Below are positions 9,659 to 20,483 of a stretch of 64,000 nucleotides of DNA, one piece after another. Source of the DNA: Talaromyces rugulosus (lineage: Eukaryota; Ascomycota; Eurotiomycetes; Eurotiales; Trichocomaceae); contig NC_049561.1 in assembly GCF_013368755.1 (NCBI RefSeq), positions 5,704,001-5,768,000 on the forward strand, written 5' to 3'. A program made the position numbers and the translations under genes. Below the pieces are notes generated by a model, which had not been told where the DNA came from, searched no databases, and saw nothing but the letters and a program-made list of their open reading frames with translations. Position 1 is the stretch's first letter. Every line of letters begins with the position of its first letter.

Positions 9659-11874
9659 TAGTTTGAGACACATATGCAGGTGCAAAAAGGATGAACCTCA
9701 AAAAGAAAAAGAAAAGAATCTAGGCGTATTCCCGATTGGTGCATAGGGGCATAAAAAGGTGGTCATGTACCGGTTGACGTGTATATATAGAAAAAATAAT
9801 AATAACTAATCAAGGCATTTACATTCGACTACTGCACTAGACTGACTGACACCAACAACGCCAACGCTCAAAAGTTAAACTGACAGGTTTAATAATATTG
9901 TTGTTGTTGGGAAATGTTGGATGCAACAGTCAATTGGTCGTTTTGCTAAGGGGATCATTCCCCGCATTCGAATGAGCCGAGGTCCAGCTGCTTTGCCCGT
10001 GATCAGATCGATGGCTGACACGTTATGGATGGTATAATGGCACCTGGTCAGGTTAAATTAATATATTTTTTTTGATTCGTTTGTTTATTATAGATGTAGT
10101 TTATATATCTACATACTCTCCATTTAAAAAAATGAAAGTGAACGTGAACCCGGCCTGTCGGGATAGTATACACAGGTTCTGTACTCTGTATAGCAGACGC
10201 ACCCGAAAGCCGAAGCCAAAACGGCCCGGTCGTCGACGTCGAACAAGATCTAAACCAACGGCGACGATCGCGATTTGTGTGTGGGATCTGCCCGGCCATT
10301 AATAAACGTTGATGTCAACGTGTTTCAGTCCGGAAGTGTTGGTTTTTTTTTCTTTCCTTTTCTTGGCTTTTTGGCTTTTGGGGTTTAAACTTTGGGAACC
10401 CCCTAGTGAGTTGCCGTTTTTGGTGAGGGAGGAGGCTGGCTCGGTCATTGTCCGTACAGGTATTCTTATTATTATTACCTAGGGGATTCCCCGTACTCTG
10501 GAGTCTGTACTCTGAACTGTAGTGTATCTGGAGCGCATATCTACATATGCGCAAGGAATGGGAAACGAGCATCACATGGTTGCTGTGTCGTTTAGACTCC
10601 CAATTGATCTACTAGCATTTGTAAAACTCTACTTTTTTGGAACAGCAGTCACACCGCTCAAAAAGAGAAATACAAGTCAGATGATCAGCCCTAGTGTTTC
10701 AACTTGTAGAGCGCCAGTCAGGGACGGACAGTTGCTAGTCGCGTATTGAAGAAGGGCTGGGGTTAATATTACTAGTCCATCTGCACGAGTACTTCAAACA
10801 AGCAAGTAGTCTGTACCAATGTGGTCAATCTGAGACTCACCGTCCATGCGTTTATTAAATGATGTCAAGTGGCGACCCGGCATTCTGGACCAAGATGTCA
10901 TAGTATGGAGCACGGTAGTACTTTGTGCCCCATAGTCCGTATTCCGTATTCCGTACCCCGATTTTACACAAAGCAGTCCTATGGTTCACCCTGCAGAAAC
11001 TAGACCCTTGTGGCGCAACAATCCCAAAAAGAAACAGGGAAAATAGGTACGTAAAGTAAAATTGCCGATGCAAGTACATCGGATTGACTTTCTGGTTGGC
11101 CACTAATTTCGTATTGAAGCTCACTAAAGCCGGCAGATGAGCAGTCGCTAAGCCTAGTCTACTGTAGGCATGATCCTAGTCCTACGACGTCGCCTGGATC
11201 GTCCTGGGCAGGGAAAAAAAAAAAAGGGCTCCCCGGGTCCTTGACATTCATTAACCAGTCCCCTGTCCATGCCGTCGCAAGAAAATCAATCACATTTTAC
11301 AGCCAGTCAGGGCACAGGAAAAAAGTCAAAAAAGAGCAAGCCATTAATACAGCGGTACTATAAAGTAACTAATCCCCCGCGGGCTACCCCGGACCCTGCG
11401 GACGGAGCGATTTTGAGGAGTCTTGCCCAGCCCGGCCGGCGCTAAACCCTTCTATCTTCCCTGCCAGCCTTTTGCCATCGCTGCACGCGCACCACTCTCT
11501 ACTCCATCTCCATACTCCGTGCTCTCCCCGTACCTACATCGTCCTCTTTTTTTCTCTTTACCTTTCATATCATTCGCCTGTTCGCTTCCCCAGTCTCCCC
11601 GTAGAAACCCGGTTCCTGCGCCCGCCCGGCACGCATTCCGCTCAGGATACAGGCAAAAATCACTTATTCCTGCCATCTCCCCCCAGTCTGCGGGCGCATC
11701 AACTATTACATTCTTCTATCATCCTTACCTTCTTATCTTGCCCTCTTATTCTTTCTGCTTCAGCTATCATTCCAACTACCGACGAGTTTTCCCCGCCTAT
11801 TCACGCGCTTTCATGGAAACCTTGCGTGCCCCGCTGTAGGAAAGTTCCAGGTTAGATCCAAAAGTCGTCAAGTC
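9659..11874. other. Gene-poor 2.2 kb before the CTF1/Far regulator
   Basis: No convincing coding sequence. The part after about 11420 is pyrimidine-rich and is probably the promoter and 5' leader of the regulator that starts at 11875. A short repeated motif (tccgtattccgtattccgta) lies near 10937-10956. Confidence 0.5.
11813..11839 (+). promoter_or_regulatory. Upstream ORF in leader of the CTF1/Far regulator
   Basis: An ATG opens an 8-codon frame ending in TAG, 35 nt before the main ATG at 11875, within the pyrimidine-rich leader. If the transcript starts upstream of it, it could damp translation of the regulator. Confidence 0.4.
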
Positions 11875-14800
11875 ATGGCAGACAGGAGGCTGTCTGTTGC
11901 AGAGTCTGTTCAGACGGGGAGCAGTGACGCGCCCTATTCGCAAACATCCCCTGCAGTGCCCAATGCAGGCCATTCGAGTTTCAGAAGGTACGTTTGCCTG
12001 CGAGCCTCGTGGTGAATCACAGCCTGGGTGAGAGAAGGAAGAGGAAGAAAAGAGAAAAGAGAAAACTCGAACAGGCTGTCATCTTTTTTTTTTTCATTCT
12101 CGCTTTACTGCGTTTGTTTTTTTCTTATAGCTCTCGCTAATCGGTTATCACTGTGTTTTTTTTCTACAGACAACGCGCATCCCGAGCTTGCGAGGTACGT
12201 TTTTTTTGTATTCACCTGCGAAAGTCGCGACGCCCGTCGTGGCGTGTGTGCCTCGGCACCTCGGCTGTGGCCGCTATCTCCCTTGTACCTTGCTTATCGC
12301 CCTGAGTTATATACCCTTCACCAGGCGATAAGAAAGAAAAAAAAACAAGCAATAATAATAATGAATTACGTCGCTGACACATGATATTTTTTTATCACGC
12401 ATTTTAGACTTGCCACGCTCGAAAGGTACGTCGTTTGCGACCTGGGCTTCGGTCTTGGCACCCTCTTTGGGATAGCCAGACCACTTGCTGCATCGTTCAC
12501 CGCTGACTCGATTGACAGGTTCGATGTGACGCTGCCAGTCTCGGAGTGCCTTGTACCAATTGTGTCGCCTTCTCCATCGAATGCCGGATCCCGACCCCAA
12601 AGCGGAAGAAGAATCAACAGGCTCGGAGCAGGGATACCGACGGGTATGTTGTCGTCGCATTGACTAGAAATTCCGGCTATCGATCGGTACTGACGATGGC
12701 GTCTTTTTCTTTTTCTTTCTTTCTAGTGACGAGGCAGACAATAATGGCTCCGATGAACAAGCACATGAAAGTCAACCCCGGGAGACCCCCGAGTATTCCT
12801 CTACAAATGCCATGTCCATCGATGGCATGCCCACGACCGCCTTGACATCGTCTCAACAAGCGCAGGAAGCCGTCAATGCAAACACCTATGCCCAGTTCAT
12901 GAAGCCCAAATTCACCCGGGCTCCCATCAAGGAAGCCGGAAGAGTCGCCTATCTAGGCGAGTCGTCGAACCTCTCCCTCCTCGTCCACGACCGAGGCCAC
13001 TCCGATGTCGTTCACTACCCGCTGCCGGAGAATATTCGAGGCACACGTGCCCGCCTGACCGAACTGGACAATCTGGAAATTGAAATCCTTCACCAGCGTG
13101 GTGCATTCTTGCTACCCCCGCGACAGCTCTGCGATGAGCTTGTCGAGGCTTATTTCAAATGGGTTGCCCCGGTCGTACCCATTATCAACCGGAACCGCTT
13201 CATGCGACGATATCGCGACCCCAAGAACCCGCCGTCTCTGCTCCTGTTGCAGGCCATCCTGTTGGCTGGATCGCGTGTCTGTAGTAACCCGCAGTTAATG
13301 GACCAGAATGGCTCTACGATTCCAGCCTCGACGACCTTTTACAAGCGAGCCAAGGCTCTTTACGATGCCAATTATGAAGATGACCGAGTCACTATTGTTC
13401 AAGCTTTAGTTTTGATGGGCTGGTATTGGGAGGGACCAGAAGGTAGGCTTTTCTTCTTTCTCTTTTTCCAACTTTCTATCTAACTGTTGTAGATGTCACC
13501 AAGAATGTCTTTTACTGGAGCCGGGTTGCTATCGTCGTAGCCCAGGGCTCTGGCATGCATCGAAGGTGAGTGCTTTGAACAGACTTATTCAAGTGGCGGT
13601 CCTAACCATGGCAATAGTGTGGAGAGCTCTCAGCTCAATAGAACAGACAAACGACTCTGGAAGCGGATTTGGTGGACTTTGTTTACAAGAGATCGCTCTG
13701 TTGCCGTTGCGCTTGGACGGCCAATCAATATCAACATTGATGACTCGGATGTCGAAATGTTGACAGAAGAAGACTTTATCGAGGACGAGGGCGATGCCCC
13801 TGCAGAGTACCAGCCGGATCCGGTGCACGTGCAGTTCTTCCTCCAATACGTCAAGCTGTGTGAGATCATGGGCCTCGTCTTGTCGCAGCAATACTCGGTG
13901 GCGTCCAAGTCACGACGAACGAATGCCATTGATCTCACCCATTCCGACATGGCGCTGGCGGATTGGTTGCAGAACTGCCCCAAGGAAGTTTATTGGGAGA
14001 GATCTCGGCACCATTTCTGGGGCGCTCTTCTTCACTCGAATTACTAGTAAGTAAATCGACCGCTGTCTAAAAGACATATAGAATAACCAGCTTGAATAGC
14101 ACGACGCTCTGTCTGTTACATCGAGCCCACATGCCGCCAGCATCGGCGAGCGCCAACAGCTATCGAACGGAAGAAATAACGTATCCATCGCGGACAATTG
14201 CATTCCAGGCAGCCGGTATGATTACGTCGATTGTGGAAAAGTTACAGGCCCACGACGAGATTCGCTTCACTCCGGCATTTATCGTGTACAGTCTTTTCTC
14301 CGCCCTGATCATGCACGTTTACCAGATGCGGTCGTCTGTGCCCTCGGTTGTAGCAACGTGCCAGGAGCGAATGGGCATTTGTATGCGCGCTCTGAAAGAT
14401 GTGTCAAAGGTGTGGCTGGTTGCAAAGATGGTGCACACGTTGTTCGAGTCTATTTTGGGCAACAAAGTCCTGGAGGAGCGATTGCAAAGAGCCCCTGGCA
14501 AGCGACACCAAAAATCTCGTACTGAGACCAACATCCATCAAAACGGCAACAACCACCAGCAGCAGCCACAGAAGAAAACCGATCCACCAAAACGAAAGTT
14601 TGACGATATGGATCTGGGGCTGCCCAACGGTGGCCCTACACCACCGGTGTCTTATGAGCGCTCACGTCCTCAGACCCCAGCAGCCACGCCACTTCGCGAG
14701 TTCCCTCCACACGGCCAGCCTGGTATGAACCCAATGCAGGCGTCTCCCAGCATGGCCAAACTTCCAGACGGCACAGGGCCTTCGCGAGGCAACACGAGAC

Positions 14801-15414
14801 CTACGACTCCCTTCAACGCGCCATTTTCTCTTCCTGCCACGCCTCCCGATCTCTTCCTTGTTACGCGTAACTCGCCAAATCTCTCACCGACGCTGTGGGA
14901 GAATTTCCAGCCCGACCAGCTGTTCCCCGATGGCACTAATTTCTTCCCCACGCTCCCGTCCCCTCAAAACACCATGATGGATCCTCAGATGCCACCAGCA
15001 AATCCAATGCAAGGACAAGGACCTCCGATGATGAACCAACAAATGCCGACTCGCAACGTGGCCGGCGCCCACAGCAGCCCGCCTTTGGTGACTGCCATTC
15101 CACCCGAGATGGGTGGCATCCAGAGAGCGCCGCCATCACACAACATGTTTGGGCTCGAGCACACGCAGTCATGGCAGGGACTCGATGCAGCACTGGCTGG
15201 AAATAGCGTCGACACTGCAAGTCAAGAAGACAACTGGAGCAACAGCTCCCGTAGCAATGGGCCCACTGCGCCAACGACTCTAAATGTGGAAGATTGGTAA
15301 GACAACCCACGCCTTTTTTTCTAAGCATACATACTTACTGATTTATCTAGGTTCCAATTCTTCGGCATCAATGGAGGCTTTGGCGACCTCGTGACCGATC
15401 CAATGGCTAGCTAA
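11875..15414 (+). CDS. Zn2Cys6 transcription factor of the CTF1/FarA-FarB family
   Basis: Nine exons: 11875-11987, 12170-12194, 12408-12425, 12519-12643, 12727-13442, 13493-13565, 13618-14046, 14100-15296 and 15351-15414, closing to 919 residues. The zinc cluster follows CX2CX6CX8CX2CX6C and is assembled from exons of 25 and 18 nt plus the start of exon 4. After a basic PKRKK stretch comes the fungal-specific transcription factor middle domain (REDP-like VVPIINRNRFMRRY, then LWKRIWWTLFTRDRSVAVALGRP). The C-terminal third is Pro/Asn/Gln-rich. Family members (Fusarium CTF1, Aspergillus FarA/FarB) activate cutinase, lipase and fatty-acid catabolism genes in response to fatty acids. Whether this is the FarA or FarB orthologue needs a tree. 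An 8-codon upstream ORF sits 35 nt before the ATG. Confidence 0.93.
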
Positions 15415-16191
15415 AGCAACGATTTCTATTAAAAATTTATCAGCCAACCCGAATTTTCAGATTCAAATTTCGGGGGCTCTTGTATTACTACAAGTTGACA
15501 GGGATCTTTATCCCGTCAATATGGAAAAATTTTTGGTTTGCAGCTGGATAATTAAAAAAAAAAAACGACTGCTTTTTGATGTTTTCTAATTTCGCTCAAA
15601 AAGTTGTCTACAATGATGCATTGTTTCTGCCGGGATTGTGTTGTTGATTTTATATGTTTTTGGCTATCCAGTATCCAGACAACTGTCCAATTCAATTTGT
15701 ATTTATTTCTTCAACATGCATATTGGGGGATCAAGCGCTTATCAATTCAATGTTGATGTCTTATATTATTTACCAGTTTATGTAGAAATAACTATAGCGA
15801 TCAACTTATGAACCCAAACCCATATAAATTATTATTGCAAACAGTTAGAGAACTGATATTGTGAGCCGTCATCTCAAAGCGGCCAAGCGCGGATGACGTG
15901 CGAGCTTCCTTTGCAGCGCGTGGCCAATAATATTGCCGCCGTCCCCGGAGCGGTCAAGCCTCAGGCATGCATTGATCTCCGCAATGAACAGTCATCGGTC
16001 CATACGCAATAAACTACTATTATTCCTCCAATTTCCTCTTTCCTACTTCATCTTTTCATCCTAATTGAGTGTGAAATATAAAGCAAGGACTTTCTTTTTT
16101 TGGTCCAGTGTTTAAACCCTCCCCCTTCTCATAATAAACCACACCTTTTCGTCCCCTCTTTTCCAATAAAAAACCCCCCGCCTCAAAAGCG
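15415..16191. other. Intergenic, promoter of cystathionine beta-lyase
   Basis: AT-rich 3' flank of the regulator, then a GC-richer promoter with a CCAAT motif at 15924 and a pyrimidine-rich leader just before 16192. No gene seen. Confidence 0.5.
15924..15928 (+). promoter_or_regulatory. CCAAT box
   Basis: CCAAT in the context GGCCAATAAT, 264 nt upstream of the cystathionine beta-lyase ATG. It fits an Hap-complex (CBC) site, but the motif is short and could be chance. Confidence 0.3.
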
Positions 16192-17689
16192 ATGTCGGCA
16201 GCTGGCTCTAGCGGACAACGACACAATAATGCTGGGGACGCATCAGCACCCGCGGAAAATGTTGTGAAAAAGGCCTTCCCCCGAGTTGATCTGGATGGGC
16301 ATGACCTGCCGCCTTCGCCAGCTCCCTCGAGCCCTCATTCCGGTCGTCGGTATGCGATTGCTACGGAATTGGTCTATACAGAAGGGGGTGATCAGTATAA
16401 TGCCAGCAGTGTGCCAATTTACCAGGTTAGTGTCGTCATTTTTTTTTTGGGTGCAATTTGCCTTTTTTTGTATATTCTTGCTGATTATTTGTCAAAGAGT
16501 GCGACTTTTAAACAAACCTCTGGCTCTGGAGGAGGCGAATATGACTACACACGTTCAGGCAACCCGACGCGAACTCACCTCGAACGACACCTTGCCAAAA
16601 TCATGTCGGCCCAGCGAGCGCTGGTTGTCTCGTCGGGCATGGCTGCTCTCGACGTCATCACACGACTCCTACGCCCCGGCGACGAGGTCGTCACTGGCGA
16701 CGATTTGTACGGTGGCACAAACCGGCTGCTGAAATATCTCGGATCGCATGGCGGCATTGTCGTGCACCACGTCGACTCCACGGTGGCTGAGAACGTGGAG
16801 GCTGCCATTACCCCCAAAACTGCCATGATTCTCCTCGAAACTCCCACCAACCCGCTGATCAAAATCGTTGATATCCCCAAGATTGCCGCGATTGCACACC
16901 GCGTGAACCCAAACTGTCTTATTGCCGTTGACAACACCATGATGTCGCCGCTGCTGCTGAACCCGCTTGATCTGGGTGCGGATATTGTGTATGAGAGTGG
17001 GACTAAATACTTGTCGGGTCATCATGACCTGATGGCTGGTGTTATTGCTGTTAATGACACTGCTCTCGGCGAGCGGCTTTACTTTCCTATCAATACCTCG
17101 GGATGCGGTCTCTCGCCATTCGACTCGTGGCTGCTTATGCGCGGTGTCAAGACACTCAAGGTGCGTATGGAGCAGCAACAGTCCAACGCACAGCTCATTG
17201 CCGAATTTCTCGAATCACACGGGTTCAAGGTGCGCTACCCAGGTCTGCGATCTCACCCGCAGTACGACCTGCACCACTCCATGGCTCGCGGCGCAGGGGC
17301 TGTGCTGTCCTTTGAGACTGGCGACATTGGCCTGAGCGAACGGATTGTCGAGAGCGCCAAACTGTGGGCCATCAGCGTCAGTTTTGGCTGCGTCAACAGT
17401 TTGATTAGCATGCCCTGCCGCATGAGCCATGCTAGCATTGATGCGAAAACGCGACAGGAGCGAGCCATGCCAGAGGATCTGATCCGTCTGTGTGTGGGTA
17501 TTGAAGACCCGAATGACTTGATTGATGATCTTAGACGAGCTGTAAGTTTTTTTTCTTCCACCTGTCGGTTTCCGCAGCTGTATAACTAACATTTTCCTTA
17601 AGTTGGTTCAAGCCGGTGCTGTTAATGTCTCGCTTGACAACTTCCAAGCCGTCCAGCCAGGTGATCAGCCAGCGGCTGCGGCGAACTGA
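16192..17689 (+). CDS. Cystathionine beta-lyase
   Basis: A PLP-dependent enzyme of the Cys/Met family that cleaves cystathionine to homocysteine, pyruvate and ammonia (fungal MetC/STR3/metG-type). Exons 16192-16425, 16498-17541 and 17603-17689 give 454 residues. Visible motifs are YTRSGNPTR, SSGMAALD, DDLYGGTNRL, ETPTNPL, VDNTMMSP and the PLP lysine in SGTKYLSGHHD (about Lys248). The C-terminal SIGxEDPxDLIDDL-like helix is also present (CVGIEDPNDLIDDLRRA). The first intron (72 nt) contains no in-frame stop, so a naive single frame runs through it with a false hydrophobic insert; removing it restores the conserved spacing. Cystathionine gamma-lyase and gamma-synthase are relatives; the overall motifs fit the beta-lyase best. 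Confidence 0.92.
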
Positions 17690-18502
17690 TAGAATTCTTC
17701 TTTTTCTATGATGTTACGTTCCGGATTTTATTTCTGTTCTCGTTTGGGCGGCGTTTTTTTTTTTTTTTTTGAATTTTATGGAAAAGCAAGCATGTATATC
17801 TCATTTTTCCAACAAATTTGGAGGTATCGTATCAATCAATCAACCCCATTAGAGGCGTTGATATTTGTACATGTAACTAGTAGTAGTCGGTTATTTTAGT
17901 CTAGTCAACTAGCTGTTATGACGGCTATCTCGGGAATGCAGCTTTCTCAGGCTCATTTTTTGTAGGACAGGCTGAATAATGACTGTGCAACATACCAATT
18001 TATCAGCTTGCTAACTCTGGCCTCCTCACTCGTGCAGACCCGGAGTGCTCCATTTCCTCCGATACGGGCTAATCTCCTTTAGGTCTAGCCCGGCCCAGCC
18101 ATCGGGCCTTTGCCCGACGCCGATGACGGTGAATGGCCCGTCCTGATGCTGATGAGATAAGACTGCTGCTGCTTCTTCTCTTCTTGCCTTCGTGTCGCTC
18201 TCTTCTCCGTACTGCTCATCCAGAAAATCACCCCAGCCCTTTTGTTTGGGAGTCGCGTGCCAGAACGCGATTTGTGAATATGTTATTTTGCTGAACTGGA
18301 AATTTGATTTGACCTTTTTTTTTTTTTTTCGCGATATCCTCTTTTTCTGTTTTTTGGATCATCTCTGGCTCTCTTTTAAATTGTATTACGTATATACATT
18401 TGCGCGACTCACTCAAGATTTTTTCATCTCCATGACGCATTATCAGAGATCCGAATTGCATCTCGTCGCCCAACACTCCTCCCCTGATCATCAAACGTCG
18501 CC
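17690..18502. other. Intergenic with long T runs
   Basis: About 800 nt with homopolymer T tracts (for example near 17757 and 18317), 3' flank and next promoter. No gene recognised. Confidence 0.5.
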
Positions 18503-19574
18503 ATGTCTGGAGACGCGACAAACGTGCCGGCCTTGCCGAAGAAACTCGACGCAAGTACACAATCGACATCAAAGGAATGGAATACACGTAGTCTAGGCCT
18601 TCGGTTTGCGGCCGATGCGGCGAGCGCAGCGGTTGCTGGGGCTCTGATTTGTCCTCTTATTACGGTTATTGATCGGTTCGTCTGGTCTCGTCTTTACTTT
18701 TCTTTTGCCTCGGGAAATGAAGAAATGAATGCTAACAGTTGTGGGGGGGGGAAAAAGGGCAATCATGGAGAAAGCGTCAAAAGGAATATCAATCAGTCAC
18801 ACGATATCGTCTTGTTTCAAATCCATGGCAAAACACCCCGCTGGTTTCTTTTGCTCAACGCCCTTTATCCTTATCTACGCCTTGTACGGCGGTACCTATC
18901 TGACGGCGAATGCAATCGATACGGTCACATCGACGCTGCGCAATCAGTCGTTTTCGACGGTGACGCCCGGGACAGCAAAGTTCCTGGCGACGACAACGGT
19001 CAACATGTCCATTTGCGTATACAAGGATGCGCGGTTTGCGAAACTCTTTGGTCCGTCAACCAATCCTTCGACTCAGTGTCATCCGCCTGGCACAGCGACG
19101 GCATCCGCGGCGGTCTCTGCAGCTACAGCGGCAGCCACCACAGCAGTGAAAAAGGGTCCACAAATACCCAAAATGTCGTATACGTTGTTCTGTCTGAGAG
19201 ACAGCGTGACGATATTCGCATCCTTTAATGTCCCCGCCTTGATTGCCCCTTCGATTCCCGATTTTATCGCGTCGACGCCGAATATGAAGGCCGCCCTGGC
19301 CCAGTTTGCCTGTCCCGCTCTGATGCAGTTTGTGAGCACGCCCATGCACCTGCTGGGTCTGGATTTGTATAACCGGCAACCGCCCGGCGGGTTGGGATGG
19401 CGAGATCGCCTTTTGAGGATTCGGAGGGACTATATTGTCAGCTCTTTCGCACGAATGGGCAAGATCGTGCCTGCGTATGGTGTGGGTGGTGTCGTGAATG
19501 TACGGCTGAGAGCGGCTTTGATGGAGAAGTTGCAGCTGCAAGACGGTCACAAGCACCAATTATCTCCTCTATAG
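18503..19574 (+). CDS. Conserved fungal polytopic membrane protein, unknown function
   Basis: Exons 18503-18675 and 18758-19574 give 329 residues. The first exon encodes an amphipathic AADAASAAVAGALICPLITVIDR segment. Later segments HPAGFFCSTPFILIYALYGGTYLTAN, TLFCLRDSVTIFASFNVPAL and QFACPALMQFVSTPMHLLGLDLYNRQ look membrane-embedded with conserved prolines. This gives a loose resemblance to mitochondrial-carrier-like proteins, but I do not see the full PxD/ExxK/R triplication, so I make no transport call. The intron acceptor is AAAAAG just after a run of nine Gs, with a GCTAAC branch site 20 nt upstream. The alternative CAG right after the branch motif breaks the frame. Confidence 0.7.
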
Positions 19575-20483
19575 AGTGTCTCTCACAGATGAGAGAATGC
19601 TTTATTGTCTGTTTGTGATGAACTCACGATGTTGATCTTTTTTCACCTTTTTCTTTTTCTTTTTCTTTTTGTATATTGACTTTCAAGTTGATCGACCTAC
19701 GAGGATTGGTCTTCTTGCTGTTATGATACCTGTGACCCAACTCCACTATGGCGTTTTATGGCGTTGTTTTTTTTTTGGGTATTTGTTTGTACATCCTAAT
19801 TTCGGGTTTGCAATCATGCTGGTTGCAAAGATGGGTTATAAAAGGCTGATTTAGAGGTAGACAGTTATAGATTATATCTTAATAGACTAGGATGACCATG
19901 ACACATATTACAGAGTATTGGTATGAGCAACAGTCGAGTATTAAGAAAATAGGTGTTCACAAACAATTCTGATATCTTCAGTGATATAGAATGATACGTA
20001 TTGACAAAAATATTAAGCTAACCAAGACAGGCAAGTACGGTAAGCTAAGATCGGGCCCTAGTCCGTAGTCAATCACGTGGGCCCGGCTGCTCCCCAACCG
20101 AATCGATGACATTATCGCCGCCCCGGAGGACACCGACCCCGACGGAGTTATCTCTTCAAACGACCTGAGCTCATTGTCTTTGAATGACAACCTGCTTCAA
20201 AGGTTATTTAGGGGATCGTCGATACTCTCTCCATTTTCTTTTTATTTCATTGTTAAAAAAACAAAAGAAACATTTAACAATTTACTTATGAACGGCGGCG
20301 CAACCCTTTCTTTATCAATCCAGATCCAAAGAGAAAGGCTAAACTCAACGTTTCCCCGCGTTTGATCGGCTTGTTTTTTTTTGTTTTGTTTTTGGTTTGT
20401 CTGTCTACACCAGCTTTTCATCAAAGATAAAAGGAGAGAGGACTGCTGGGGAGAAGAATGTGCAAGACGGGCTGCTGCCCACC
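19575..20483. other. Intergenic, promoter of RBR ligase gene
   Basis: AT-rich with T tracts. A CACGTG E-box-like motif lies near 20075. No gene seen. Confidence 0.45.

Noticed and set aside
11423..11839. 138-residue frame in the leader of the Zn2Cys6 gene
   Set aside because: It begins at a non-ATG and reflects a pyrimidine-rich leader; only the short ATG ORF at its end is kept as a possible uORF.
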